Assembly: GCA_040437565.1 (NCBI GenBank)
Contig: JBDOQK010000003.1
Location: forward strand, 620,001 to 684,000
Direction: 5' to 3'
Length of the DNA: 64,000 nt
Source: Albugo candida
Taxonomy: Eukaryota > Oomycota > Peronosporomycetes > Albuginales
The notes beneath the pieces are model-generated. The model was not told the origin of the DNA. It made no database searches and was given only the letters and a program-made list of their open reading frames with translations. Both the position numbers and the translations under genes were made by a program. Numbering within the stretch: position 1 is the stretch's first letter; each line of letters starts with the position of its first letter. Shown one piece after another: positions 40,097 through 52,667 of this stretch.

Positions 40097-41804
40097 TTAT
40101 GTGTAAATCGCTACTATAATCCACGCAAGGCATCTAACAATGGAATTTTTGTCCAAATCAATTTTATTGTATATGCTATCACTTGGTTGTACAGTCTTCC
40201 AGTATGCGTCGCTCCTCTGAACATTCGACATATCGATTGTTTGCTGCGGTTCAAATACGGCGATAGCACCCTGAAAACTTAAGGGATTTTTTGAAACATC
40301 GTAGACGCACTGAAGCACAAAGTTTTTTCAACTCGAGTGCCATCGTAGACGAGAAAATAGTAGCTGTTTTCGTAAGGATACCATCGTCGTCATCACAAGT
40401 AGCTGATGTCACTCGAGCGCAATTAACGCTGTCATTGGGCTCGCAATGAGATTTACTGATGCTTCCAAAAGTCACGAGAAGGGATATCGATAAGCTTTGT
40501 TAGATCACTTCACTTATTATAGCGTGGAGACCTTGAACAAAAATTACAGCTTACTTAGCTTTGTTTACTGATGTAAATAAACATGAACCAGCTCGATCAT
40601 GTATGGAGTGGTAATTTTGGCGTCAACGTCATTCTGGCGAACGAGGCTCTGCTCGCGCCAACGAAAACGGCACACTCGGTAACATTCTTCTGTCAAAACT
40701 TCTTTTGCGCGAAATCGTAAGAAGTCGGGGCATGTTCTCTTTCACAAGGGAAGTAGACAAGGAAGAGGTGTCCAGTCTTTCGTGGTCAACCATTTCGAGA
40801 AAATACCTGGTAATGAATTGATCGCATCTGCTGCCAATGGTAGCACGACTACATTGCGTTTACGGAACCAATATCCAAGATCTGTAGTAATGTGTAGAAG
40901 CCATGTCAGGACTTTTGTCATGATGGAGGCGCTAAAAATATCCCGTCATCAAGCAAACGATTACTGTCTCTTCCGTGTCGAAAGCTGCTGTGAGTATCCC
41001 CTGAATCCCTAAGATAAAAGCCTAAAGCTGCTTACCATGCATTTAAGCAAAATAGTTTTCATTTCCAAACCTTTTCTTGCCCTTTAGCTCTTCCTCGCTA
41101 CTCCCAAGATTACTTTGTGTGCCAAGCTTCCACTAACGCATCTCACATACAAAACAAATCAATTCGAATGTCTTCGCTTCTTGGACAAAACATCAACGCA
41201 TCGAACTCCGCCTTGTGATGCTTCATAATGCAACAGAAACGAAAATTATGCTTCCATAGTACTCATCTACGATCCCGTCCGTACTGTTACTGACCGCGCC
41301 TTGACTGCGATGACAGAAAAAAGTATACTTGGATGTGCCCCTGGTATGTTATGATGTTATGATGTTGACATATTGAGGATGCTATCGCACAACTTTGAAG
41401 AAACTTTGCAGCAATTGCACCAAGGAGATAATGTTATGCAGATCTGCACACACTTGGTGCATCACCCGCTATTGAATCATGTATCCAATTTTTTCATATT
41501 CTCATAGGGGACATCTTAAGGCTTTGTGTGCTTGGGTATAACTTGTTTGAATTCGTGGTAGCATCGAAAACTCATGTCGAGCGCTATGAAGTTACAACAT
41601 CACAACCTGAACTTCGGTATATAACAATGGCCTCTCACTTCCACCGTCTACTTAGTAGCTGTCCATTTAAAACGGCCTTTTCCTTGAAAAAGAATTGGGA
41701 AATTACCTGCTAGCACGTGGCTGAAGCCATTTAATCATTTGCTCTAGATGAAAATGAGAGGGTTCCGACCCAGCTCAGTTGAAGGTGTCTATATTACTAG
41801 AATT

Positions 41805-41904
41805 NNNNNNNNNNNNNNNNNNNNNNNNNNNNNNNNNNNNNNNNNNNNNNNNNNNNNNNNNNNNNNNNNNNNNNNNNNNNNNNNNNNNNNNNNNNNNNNN
41901 NNNN
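41805..41904. other. Assembly gap (100 N)
   Basis: 33 bp repeated (41772-41804 and 41921-41953). The right contig begins with 16 bases not seen on the left. Confidence 0.95.
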
Positions 41905-43298
41905 GAGAAGTGGCCCTTATAGCTCAGTTGAAGGTGTCTATATTACTAGAATTAGACTAACTGACTTCTCAAGTTGCCCAGGCTATCTTAATAACATATA
42001 TACATATAAAAACGTTTTGTGAAAGTACCTGTGAGAGATGATAATATGTCTTCTCGTTGATAATCCCGTATTGCAGTAGCCTCAGCCCCTTAATACGAGA
42101 CTGTATCCAGCATGTGTATTGACTCGTATCGCTTTTTATAGATCAAAGCACCACTGCAAAACAGTAACACGCATTCCTGCCTGTAAGCCAACAGCCACTG
42201 CTCGAACAAGATTGAATAAAAGCTCATGGCGATTTCTTCGTTCCTAAGATCCTGAATCAAGGCAGTAACGTGGGAGGACCACCGGAAGTAGACGATGTGT
42301 TTATTGACCAAAAGAATATGATATAGTGCATAATAAGAACTACAGAAAATGATGAAACAAGGCATACATGGAATGAACTGAGCGAGAAAGATACAGCAGC
42401 TTTTTGGCTATTTACAACAATTCTCGAAGTGGATGATATAGATCACGGAAACAGTGACTTTAACGAACCAAAAAGTACAAGGCAAGCAGAGCAAGCTTAA
42501 AACTGGAAGCATTGAGCTGAAAGTTTTGATAAATTAGATTGATGTCATGAGTAGCTCTACCGTATTGACTGCGAGGTTTGTGGCACAAGAGCAAAATAGA
42601 TAAAAAAGGTGTCTTTTGTATGCGTTTTCAGATTATCGTACTGAAGTAGAATCGCTCATGCTCTTGTATGAAAATAGCAAATGCACTTATGCAGAAGCTA
42701 TTCCTCTTTTTCTTTTGAAGTCAGGATCTGTAGTTGGATCCTTTCCTGTGACTCGTATGATTTCGGCTCTAGTCCATTCATAAATGACCCATTGAACCAG
42801 ATATTGTTCAAAATATTCGTATGTGTCTACGGACACGCGGAGAGAGTAAGTCAGTTAGATTAGTGTCGAAAGGGGATCTTTTACATTACGTTGCGTATGG
42901 TAAGTATTCCGTGCTATTTTATGATATAATCTTATTTGATCCCAGGCATATATCGCATTGCCAGTGGTAATATGATAATGATCCTGATACCCTTTATATG
43001 TTCGCAAACCGGGATGTTTTTGGGAATCATGTATTTGGGGAAACTCCTTTATCAAGGCGGCATTGATGGCAGAGTCATATTCGGAGAAAGTTTAAGTGGA
43101 TATGGAGGAAGGGCAGCTATCACTGATTGCTGTTCATTCGAGTCGAGAAATGCTAATCGGCCGATTAAAATTCTTCCAAGTGTGATACGAACCATCCTGA
43201 TAATTGATTCAGTTTGGGTAATCGAGAGTATATTCGAAAGTGAAAGCGATATGTTTGCTTTCCCGCAGGTGATTGCGTGTACATGCGATGGTATTCCA

Positions 43299-43398
43299 NN
43301 NNNNNNNNNNNNNNNNNNNNNNNNNNNNNNNNNNNNNNNNNNNNNNNNNNNNNNNNNNNNNNNNNNNNNNNNNNNNNNNNNNNNNNNNNNNNNNNNNN
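43299..43398. other. Assembly gap (100 N)
   Basis: 129 bp repeated (43170-43298 and 43399-43527). Confidence 0.95.
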
Positions 43399-43792
43399 AT
43401 TCTTCCAAGTGTGATACGAACCATCCTGATAATTGATTCAGTTTGGGTAATCGAGAGTATATTCGAAAGTGAAAGCGATATGTTTGCTTTCCCGCAGGTG
43501 ATTGCGTGTACATGCGATGGTATTCCACTTTAGACGATATAGAACCTGTTGAAGCAAATGCAGGAAACATGTGTAATGTAATTATCGAAGGAAAGGGTAA
43601 AGGCTGGAAAGTTGTACAGATTTACCTAGGTCACACAAAAGAGGGAATGGAGTGTATTGACTCTGTGCTAAACTTCTCAATTTGCCTTTGCCGGCTGCTG
43701 CCCACCTCGCAAACGTGATACAAACAACAAACAACAAACAACAAGCAACTCTCAACCAAACCAACGTTTTTGACTACTATTCTCTCCAACAG

Positions 43793-44985
43793 AATGGTTT
43801 CTGTCGACATTTCGCATCTGCCCGTCGTTACGTCGTCGGACGAAGTCACAACTCGTGCACCTATAATGTTTCTTAGGATGCGGCTAACAGCCAATCAGAA
43901 TCCACGGAATCTAAAACGGTCCAATCAGATGTGACCATGACTGCTGAGCCAACCCCTAGTCCGCCTAAAGAGATTCCGTCCATCCCTATGGACATCAATG
44001 ACGCAGCGACGTCATCACCTCCTTTATCGGCAAAAAGACCGGTTCAAATCGATAACCGACCTACCTTGGCGGATATCTTGAAGGGTCGGGAGGAAATGCG
44101 CAAGGATAAAGCGGCCAAAAAAGCAACCTGGAAGGTTGAAATGCCGAAGCCTTTNNNNNNNNNNNNNNNNNNNNNNNNNNNNNNNNNNNNNNNNNNNNNN
44201 NNNNNNNNNNNNNNNNNNNNNNNNNNNNNNNNNNNNNNNNNNNNNNNNNNNNNNCTTTCCAAATATTCCTCGGAATCAACTCTTTCGAGTTGTTAGTATA
44301 GAAGAACCACCGGATAAGCCGCACCCAATGTTGCTGCACTTACCGGAGAGGGACCGGACAGCTGCTTCGACTTGGGTAAAGGATTTCTCAAAGGGTTTCC
44401 AACGTCTTCGTGGACGTTTATTACCAATCTACTCGGACATTCAGCTCCGACTTATACATTCAATTCTGGTTTATGAAGCAAGCTCATCCGGAAATCATCC
44501 TGTGCACACAGGAGCATTGTGGTGAGGTGGAAAATTATCAGCATCTGTTTTTCGACTGTAGTAGGACATACACGATTTGGGAAGAGCTATTACCATCATG
44601 GACAGCTTTCTTTTCAGCTCGACCTAAGTGGTCGCACATTGCGTGTCTACGATTTCCTCTCCTCCGTGAAACGTGGAAGCCATTCAGGGTGGTGTTGGAG
44701 GATCTTTGGTCTGCATTGGTTGCCATTGCGATCCACTCCATCTGGACGGATCGCAATCGACGACTATTCGATCAAGCATCTTCAACACCAACAGGACCAG
44801 CTATATCGGTGATCTATAGCACATTCAGCGCCCATATTCGGTTTTACCAACGGCAGTGCTATGATCCCACCCAGCTTGATCAGCTTCAGACGGTTTTGCT
44901 CGGCCTATTGCAATCGGGTTCAGCTAAACGATATTTCTCCAGTAGATCAACTCATTTCAAGATACGAAGGCGTGAGCGCTTTTAA
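43793..44985 (+). mobile_element. Non-LTR (LINE) retrotransposon remnant, ORF1-like start and 3' end of ORF2
   Basis: Left of the gap (44155-44254), an ORF starting at 43931 encodes a Pro/Ser-rich, basic protein (MTMTAEPTPSPPKEIP, then NRPTLADILKGREEMRK), like LINE ORF1 N-termini. A related open stretch begins at 43793 in another frame. Right of the gap, 44430-44985 encodes the C-terminal reverse-transcriptase zinc-binding domain: FWFMKQAHPEIILC, ENYQHLFFDCSRTYTIWEE, then SIWTDRNRRLFDQ, ending at a TAA. The frame changes near 44410, so ORF2 is broken there. The reverse transcriptase itself is absent, presumably lost in the gap, which shares only 4 bp between its flanks. A CAAACAA repeat lies just upstream (43723-43744). 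Confidence 0.75.
44155..44254. other. Assembly gap (100 N) inside LINE
   Basis: Only CTTT is shared by the flanks, so unlike the others this gap may hide missing sequence. Confidence 0.9.
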
Positions 44986-45404
44986 GTCTGGTCTGAGTGT
45001 TCTAGTCTACTAACTGGTCCTTGCTAGCGCCAAGTTCACTTTTCTGTGACTTTGCAAGTCACATCTGCATGTATTTTGTGTTATTCATTAGAGTCTAGGC
45101 ATTTAGAGAAGTCATTTTCGTCTTATTCTGGTAATATAGACAACTTCAACTGACTCTGTGCTAATTTAAATGTACAAAAAGAATTGAATTTTACAATGAG
45201 GGACGAGCCAATTGGAAAGCCAAACATGATCCAAACCGAAAAATAAGAGTAGCCTCAATTGAGAATCGCAAACATGCCCCGCATGCTGGAATTATCTCAT
45301 ATTCCTTTATAATTTACCGGGTAACCTCCAACAAGTTCTCCTCACTTTTCTGATTTTATGCAACGCTGCTCTCTTACTTTACTACTAAACCCCAATACAT
45401 GCTC

Positions 45405-45640
45405 CTTGGTCTTCTGATAAAATCCAACGATGTTCCTCATTTTCCCGGTAGACTCCAACACATTTTCCTTGGTCTTCTGATAAAATCCGGCGATGTTCCT
45501 CACTTTCCCGATAGACTCCAGCACATTCTCGTTGGTTTCTCATAAAATACAATGATGTTCCTCATTTTCCCGATAGACTCCAGCACATTTTCGATGGTTT
45601 TCTCATAAAATTCAACGCTTTTCCTGCTTTCCGGATAATC
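45405..45640 (-). repeat. Decayed tandem repeat, 63-bp unit, about four copies
   Basis: Units start at 45405, 45468, 45531 and 45593. Read on the minus strand, each full unit encodes 21 residues of the form ENVLESxGKxRNIxGFYQKTK. The third spacing is 62 bp, so a one-base loss shifts the frame, and the fourth unit diverges. The flanking frame stays open for some distance (IAALALRDYPESRKSVEFYEK), so this looks like the remains of a repeat-containing protein. Confidence 0.7.
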
Positions 45641-46124
45641 TCTTAAAGCAAGAGCGGCAATTCCAAAGCAATCATCCCAAACGTTGCGACATCATAGCGA
45701 ACTCATTGATCACAACAAGCTATATAAGGCAAAAAGTCGGACCTCCGATCATGTCGTTATATCTCGTGGGGTTGTAAAGGCGCGCACAATTGTTCGAGAA
45801 CTACGATGATAAAAGATTCCAATGGTCACCATTTCTAGAGCTCAAGCGTTACTTCTTACTTTTCGAAGTATTGAGGGTAGTCAAGAACGAATGCAAACCA
45901 GGTAGAATCATGGGCATTCTTGGCTTCAGCTGAGCCAAATCAAGACGCCAATCTGCCAGCCATGCATTTAGAAATGGAAGTAAAACTAGCTTCTTCCTCA
46001 ACACAACCTTCACGTTCCCAATAACTTGAATATAGAAGAATGGTCAGTATGATGGAACAAGCTGTCCAACTTAGCGACCGATAAGCCAAATAGTCACTAG
46101 GGCACGTCAAATACCCAGTTTGGT

Positions 46125-46514
46125 ATGCATTCGGTGCTGCAAAAGTTGATAAAGCGGGTTAAACTCGATTTGCTAACACGAACTACCACGAACATGAAAG
46201 AAGATGGAGTTCATCGTCGAGATGACCGTAAAGAAATCCCAGCGATGAAGTTGGTTGGGTGTTTTATGGACTTGAAAAATCAAATTGTGGAATTTCGTGA
46301 TGCAAAGTGCTGGTTATCGCTGACTCACGGTAAGAAAGAGAATTTCAGCGGAAATGAAGTTGAGGTTTTGGCAGTCAGGATTTCTGAGACGTTAAAGAAT
46401 AATCCTGGATCTTTTACCATGCTTTTAAATCACTCCCGCTCGACTGAGCCACTATCGAACAACTGGCTGCCACAAATTGAGAAACTATGTTGGACATCTC
46501 TTCGTGTCAAATAG
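46125..46514 (+). CDS. Isolated ORF, 129 aa, unknown
   Basis: ATG-initiated, polar and Lys-rich (LIKRVKLDLLTRTTTNMKED, then GKKENFSGNEVEVLAVRISE). No domain, signal peptide or conserved neighbour is seen. It sits in the gene-poor island and may be a relic or chance. Confidence 0.25.
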   Translation: MHSVLQKLIKRVKLDLLTRTTTNMKEDGVHRRDDRKEIPAMKLVGCFMDLKNQIVEFRDAKCWLSLTHGKKENFSGNEVEVLAVRISETLKNNPGSFTMLLNHSRSTEPLSNNWLPQIEKLCWTSLRVK

Positions 46515-48019
46515 CACCCATTACATCAAGCTGCATGAAGTGATCCACGAACGTCGACGAAGCTAATAGATTTCGAAAAAGGTTGTTTTATTTGCCGTTT
46601 ACGGCCGCTTCCCTGGGGACAATATCCTGGGCGATTTCAGCACAGCGCATTTATCTGCGGGGAGATGTATCTCTCGTCTTTGCCTCTCTTGGATCCTTTT
46701 TGTTCAAGTGGGGAATAGAGTCATCATAATTAGATCAGTCAGTTTTGTCGAGGCTAAATACATGTGTGATAGTGTATGGATATCGTCGACGCAACCTCGG
46801 GTAATATACACTGCATGACACGTGGTCCATTATTAGGCTATGTACAAAAAGGAGGAAGAAACGTTAACAGATTATGAGATCTGATAAACTTAGAGTTCAA
46901 GGTTGTGTCAGAATCAGATCGGATCCGATCATGAAAGGTCATTGAAGCTATTGTCCACGATCTGGAATAAAGTGAGTACACAAGAGTATTCAACAGCACG
47001 CTCAAAAATATCTCATTTATGTAGTAGTGTATATACCAAGTAGCCAAATCCCCTAACGCGTTTATCTCAGGAGCGTTGCTCTAAGGTCAGCAACAAGTAG
47101 CATGTACCATCCATGATGTGGGCAATTACTAAAGGCTTCCGGATTGCTGTCATTGTTTAAAGCTTGAGTCATGCACCTGCTTTGCCTATTCTAGTCCTAA
47201 TTGGTATTCCTTGTTTGACTGTGCCTATTTTCATTTCTTCTTCTGTTTATTCGTGAGATAAATTCTCATTGCTTTTTTCTGTTTGGGCAGAATCGAGCAA
47301 TCGATTATATGTATTATTTTGTTGCTTGTGAAACGTACTCGCTGCTCACGATAGATTCTTGGAGCCAATGTACTGGTAATATAGAGCTGTTCTGACCACA
47401 GTAAAGCAGGTGAGATACCTGCCCATCCGTTACCATCGTAAGCCAGGATGCGGGACTTACCGTACGATTTGGATGCTTATGAGACGGAAATTCTGTCATC
47501 TATGTCAGTTTTAATCATCAAGTGCACTAGGAGTGTAAATGAGTGTTGTTTATGAAGGTGATAAGACTGAAGGAGTGTAAGAAGCTGCTGGGAGAAACAG
47601 AAATCTACTTTTTGTTCGTGGGTCTTTCTGGTAGTTGTATGGTAAGCTGATAAATTCCACCAATCTGTTATCAAGATATTCAAATTATCGTAAGTATTCA
47701 TCTTATCATACGGTGCTGATGTGATAGCACGCTCTGTATCGTTACACAAAGTTTTTGTATTGTTTTGCTAAGATCCACAGTACGGTATCCCAACATGATT
47801 GTCATGGTTTTCCGGTCTGCAATAAACGACCAAGTCAAGAGGTTCCATCTAGATCGAATGTTCTTGATATTAGACCAGGATAAGGAATGCAATCCAGGAG
47901 CTACTTGTTTACGATGAAGTTCAGATCGTATATGACTATTCGGTACCTGGTACCATTCTTCTGGCATGTATCCCGGACGCTCAATCTTTTTTATACGCTT
48001 ATGTTTCCTGACGTTATGT

Positions 48020-48089
48020 GCGTTTCACCTACCAAATTGTACAGCAAGCATCATGCGTTTCACCTACCAAATTGTACAGCAAGCATCAT
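48020..48089. repeat. Perfect 35-bp tandem duplication
   Basis: Two identical 35-bp units (48020-48054 and 48055-48089), beginning GCGTTTCACC. A recent slippage or insertion footprint in non-coding sequence. Confidence 0.85.
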
Positions 48090-49902
48090 GCGTATAACGT
48101 GAGCGCGATCAACAAGACCAATCGCCAAGATAATCCAATAATCCATATCATCTCAGACGGTAGACTCTTTCGGCTAACGCCCGGGCATTTATGTTCTGCA
48201 TGAAAAGAGTCTAGCATTCAGAACATTTATAACAATTGATGGCTCCCAAAGTTATGCGATCGCTTCTATTTGCCGACATACTTAATATGACGCTATGCTC
48301 TAGTCTGAAAAGTGTTTAATGCGTTTGTCTGACAGAGAGGTACATATAATTGAGGTCATTACGACACTTTGACGCATAAAATGACCTCGTGTCATATTGG
48401 TTCGCAACAACGGTTGTAATTTACTAACACTGCGCCTTCGTTTGCCATTCCGTCGTCCGATCTATCATCATAGTCTGCAAGCCGGCACCTGCGTCAGACG
48501 TAAGTTTGGAACAAAGCGCTACCCATCGCCAATATGGGCACAAAATGCTGCTTGAAGTCTGGTATTGTGTATATCCGTGAGTTGCTATATCACGCGACGA
48601 GACTATCAGTGACGCAGCGAGAAAATAGCCTCCGCATTAAAGCACGAAACCAGGTACAAATTATTCCCGATGCCTTGTTGATTTCCAATTTTCTTCCTTC
48701 AGCGAAAAAGAAGTAAATACGCCCGACTTGTAGCGGCATATGTACTCGAATACCAAAACGATCTCGCTGAGCATGCATTACCGACTCTGTCATTCCCACA
48801 GAGCTGGATGGTACAAGTCCCAACCCCTTTTCACAGTGCAATCGTGCGGATATTAGTCGTGTACGTTTACATCAAAAAGATCACAACGCGAGCACCTTAT
48901 CTTTTGCACCCAACGTTTCATTGTGTCTATGCAATTGCTTGTTTCATGTTTGATAGTGTACCCCTTCGTGCCCCCGTACTGCTGGAAAATTTGTAGCTAT
49001 AGCCTTCGCTCTCATTTTAAATTTCTCCGAGAACTTTGAACGATTGCACTAAAAGGCTATCTATACGCAGTTCCGTTTTCTCTGTTTTTGCGACTCCAGT
49101 CTCTCTCTTGTCTTCTTTCGAATCTGTAATTTTTATTACAAGCATGAATTCGACACTTGACTGCTCACTGGCAATAGATGGCATTCTACAAGAGGGATGG
49201 CGTCAGCTTTGTTGGATGATATACCGCAATATATCTGTATTCGACATAATTCTCTGGATGCAGTTTTGAGCGCTGTGGGAGCAACATGCTTTCACAAATA
49301 TCTTGGTATGTGGAGACGGCTATCGGTCTTGCTTGGATGCCTTGCTTCCAAACGCCAGGTAAATTTCTGTACAAGTTACAAAACCTCTTCTTACCCGGTT
49401 AGAGAGACCAAAACGTCACTTTCTGGCAATTCGGAAAATTTTCTATGAATGCTGCTTAGCGTACTTTTCCAATTCCGTGTGTTTGCCGAAATGAACTGTC
49501 ACCGGATATTGTCGTGCATCGATGACCAGATTAAGCGGCTTCAGAAACATTTGTATCCTCCAAACTCATCCCATTCTTATAGTGTCAATGCTCGATACTG
49601 CTCCAGTTTTTCTAGCGCCAGTTTTGATCGAAAGGGAACGACACGACTCAGCAGTCTGATAAGAATATCTCTATTGATATTGTGTTCATGACCTTCGTCA
49701 AGAATGATAACGAAATTCTAACGTAGAAGAATCTCTGTCTTATTTCTTTCAAGAGAATACCGTCCGTCATCTAGTCGATGCGCGTTGAGCTTGAATCATA
49801 CCTAATTTGGCACCCAACGTGGCAGCCTAGCACATGACCAAAACCAGCATTTAGCTTATCTGCTACGCGTTTGGCTGTGCTAACAGGGGCAACTCGTCTT
49901 GG

Positions 49903-51058
49903 TTGTGTGACACCAACTCTTTTAAAGAAATTTGGGTGTCCAGGATGACCAAAGCCAGCTTCATAAAGAAATTATGGCATTTGCGTAGTTTCCCACCTTT
50001 CTGCTTCACCGTACGAAATGGCTACGTCGTTGTTGACCATAGCTTCCGTTGTTTGTTGCTCCGAACTACAAAGTGGGAGCTGCATATTTGCTATTTGCTT
50101 TCTCGGACTTCTATGAAGGTGAACACATGCTGGATTACTCTCCGACAACTGCTCGGTTGGAAAATAAATACAACTACTCAAATATTAGCTTCGAGATTAT
50201 AGCTATAAAGAATCCTTTACAAAAACTGAAAGATTCGGAATGATATTCACTTCGACATCTTCGTATGTGACGACACCACTAACATAAGCGATACTATATC
50301 ACTGATCTCAGCGCTCTGGGAACAAAGGATGCCACCATATCAAAGGAGACAACACAATTGCGTCAAAATACGAAACAAGTAAAAACAATGATGGGTCAGC
50401 GCGTACTGGTGAGAATTCGTACGGTTAGATCGAAGAGTACAAAGTAGAAATTGGTTCAACCATGCCAGACAAGCATGTAGAAGATGCTTACGTATTTACA
50501 ATGGATTGGCATGCTGGATACAATTCAATGGAAATTTAATGTTACAGTTTGGCTCGGAACATCCGGTTGCACTTCCAAGACTGCCAACAGTAAAATCAAG
50601 GCCAAAGATGCAAGAAAGGGTAAACTGGTGCAAATTCACACAACAAAGTCAACTTTCACGACACTGGTAAAATCTTCTCCAGAATCTAAAGGATTTCTGC
50701 AAAAGCTCTTCATGTTCGACGGACTATTCTTTGATGATGAATCCATTGTAGGCTTGAGTGATGCCGAAGGGGTCCAGCATTTTTTCAGGATCCTTTGATT
50801 TTGATACCGTTGGAAGCGCGTCATTCAACATCTACTGGAAAGAACATGCTATTCATTGTCAGAAGAAACGGATCTGAAGAAAAAAGCCTAACCATGAATA
50901 TGCAATCTGTTTCGTTTGGAAGTCGTTTTCAGCGACTACAGAGTTGCGTGTTGACCTCAACTCAGCTCTCGAACATCAGACTTTTGTCAGCGACTCGGAA
51001 ATTTTCCGCTTCCATCCATTGCGGGAAAAAGTAAACGGTGTTTTGTTTGATTCTTATT
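49903..51058 (+). pseudogene. Broken coding-like region, identity unknown
   Basis: Several frames in turn look protein-like: AAYLLFAFSDFYEGEHMLDY, then KHVEDAYVFTMDWHAGYN, GFLQKLFMFDGLFFDDESI, and SDSEIFRFHPLREKVNGVLF. A GTAGGC..TTTCAG pair near 50748-50790 could be an intron, but stops interrupt the rest. No family recognised. Low-confidence call of a decayed gene. Confidence 0.3.
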
Positions 51059-51237
51059 CGAACTATTTTTCTGGATCAACGCTCTGAGCAATCTACCGGT
51101 TCAATATGCATATTCGTACGCAGGTCACAAGACATTTGGACCTTCAGTAGATCACGACGCTATTGTTTCTGTAAATTTGACTAATTGAAAGCATGTTTGA
51201 TCAATTTTTCATGAAAAAGATAGTATCTTTTGATTTT

Positions 51238-52071
51238 GGGAGCCGCTATGGCCACAGACAAAACTACTACGGCCACACACAATTGATCTAACCAATCACA
51301 GCTCACAAAATTATATTGTTGCTAGTACGTCAGAACTGGCGAAGCAGCAAATGGAAGTTTTACCTTTCGCGCAGCCGACCCTACGTGGTGACATTTTTCA
51401 ACATATCAACCGGAAGATCGCATATTACACCCTTCGGAAAGTATTTGAACAGGTTAGTTTATAATATTCCTTTCTTCCTACGTGTTTTTCCAATCACTTG
51501 AGTTTCGCAATGACAGCTAGAAAAAGCTCCATGTCCAATGGCAACCGGCGCGAAGCCATGCTGTTCTACTAATACTACTAAATACTTTTAATTCTAAAAA
51601 ATAGAATTTATATCAACAAATAATAAATAATTTTTTGAAAAAAACGATTTTTTATTTTTTTCAACAGCAACAGAAAAAAACGTACCTACGCTAGAACAAT
51701 ACAACAAAAACAGCGTAAGAAACAGAATGAGCGAGTGTACAAAAGTAGACAAGTGACCTGATTGGCTAGCGTACTTAGCAACAATTAAATTTTGTGAGCT
51801 NNNNNNNNNNNNNNNNNNNNNNNNNNNNNNNNNNNNNNNNNNNNNNNNNNNNNNNNNNNNNNNNNNNNNNNNNNNNNNNNNNNNNNNNNNNNNNNNNNNN
51901 CAGAAAAAAACGTACCTACGCTAGAACAATACAACAAAAACAGCGTAAGAAACAGAATGAGCGAGTGTACAAAAGTAGACAAGTGACCTGATTGGCTAGC
52001 GTACTTAGCAACAATTAAATTTTGTGAGCTGTGATTGGTTAGATCAATTGTCTGTGGCCATAGCGGCTCCC
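51238..52071. mobile_element. Non-autonomous TIR DNA transposon, Mutator-like
   Basis: Terminal inverted repeats start GGGAGCCGCTATGGCCACAG: left 51238-51329, right 52000-52071. They match base for base over most of 72 nt; the left one carries a 20-nt insertion with a second GGCCACA word. The 9-bp target-site duplication TTTGATTTT sits at 51229-51237 and 52072-52080. Long TIRs with 9-bp duplications fit Mutator-like elements. No transposase is seen. The AT-rich interior is interrupted by a gap with a 130-bp repeated flank, so the true length is about 600 bp. Confidence 0.82.
51801..51900. other. Assembly gap (100 N) inside TIR element
   Basis: 130 bp repeated (51671-51800 and 51901-52030). 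Confidence 0.95.
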
Positions 52072-52286
52072 TTTGATTTTTTGTAACTTGATGTATCGCA
52101 ACTTGCGTAGAGATATTCGTATTTTCCAGCTTTACGATAGCAACAACTAATTGCCTACTTAACCATTACACAATTTTAAGGAAAACGCCGATATCAGAAC
52201 CATGACCGCAAACTTCAACGTTTTCCAAGGTAACATCCACACTTCCATATTTTATCGATAATATCAAAATTGGTCAGCATATTGAC

Positions 52287-52667
52287 TTATGGAGTCACAT
52301 CGCACTCGATCGAAAGTGTAGCGAGTGGATCAGGCTCAATGCTGCTTAGAGAGTCGTCGAGCGAAGGAGATGTTACGTGGATGGCTTCTTCCATCGCCAG
52401 CGCGATCATATTTAGTGCCAAAAGATCTTGAGAATTGTATGCCAAAGCCTTCAGCACCGAGTGAGTGACACAAACACTTAACAACCACCGAACTTACCGA
52501 ATGATAGCACTCAATCGCACGATCTAATGCGCCTTGGACGTGATACGTGAGCCCAAGAGATGCATAACTCGCCGCGTCCGGCGCAAGTGCGATCGCTTTG
52601 CCATAATATATCTCTGCTTCTTGATATTGTCTAAATGAAGCTATCAGCCATTCGCATGCTCACCGCC
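52287..52667 (-). CDS. CDC16, truncated copy of the 3' end at gap
   Basis: Last two exons of the CDC16 gene, identical to 52943-53323, cut by the gap at 52668. It belongs to the 556-bp repeated flank (52112-52667 equals 52768-53323) and is probably not a second gene. Confidence 0.85.

Larger units (their letters stand above)
40097..43792. other. Gene-poor region, no supportable gene
   Basis: About 3.7 kb with two gaps (41805-41904, 43299-43398). ORFs are short and in several frames. Local stretches look faintly coding (around 40620-40800 plus and 42940-43670 plus), but I found no consistent splice pattern or domain. Possibly decayed genes or transposon relics. Confidence 0.5.
44986..51237. 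other. Gene-poor region with decayed repeats
   Basis: More than 6 kb with no gene I can name. It holds a 63-bp tandem array (45405-45640), an isolated 129-codon ORF (46125-46514), a 35-bp duplication (48020-48089) and broken coding-like stretches at about 49.9-51.0 kb. Base composition is AT-richer than in the flanking genes. Confidence 0.55.

Noticed and set aside
40097-40475. Possible small minus-strand gene downstream of aldolase
   Set aside because: Three frames look partly coding but no GT..AG pairing joins them into one protein.
41905-41990. tRNA-like A-box (TAGCTCAGTTG) after CCCTTA
   Set aside because: No anticodon arm, T-arm or acceptor pairing follows; the sequence is at a contig edge.
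42936-43570. Long ORFs on both strands through the N run
   Set aside because: They rely on reading through N and a 129-bp repeated flank, and no domain is seen. Competing frames look equally plausible.
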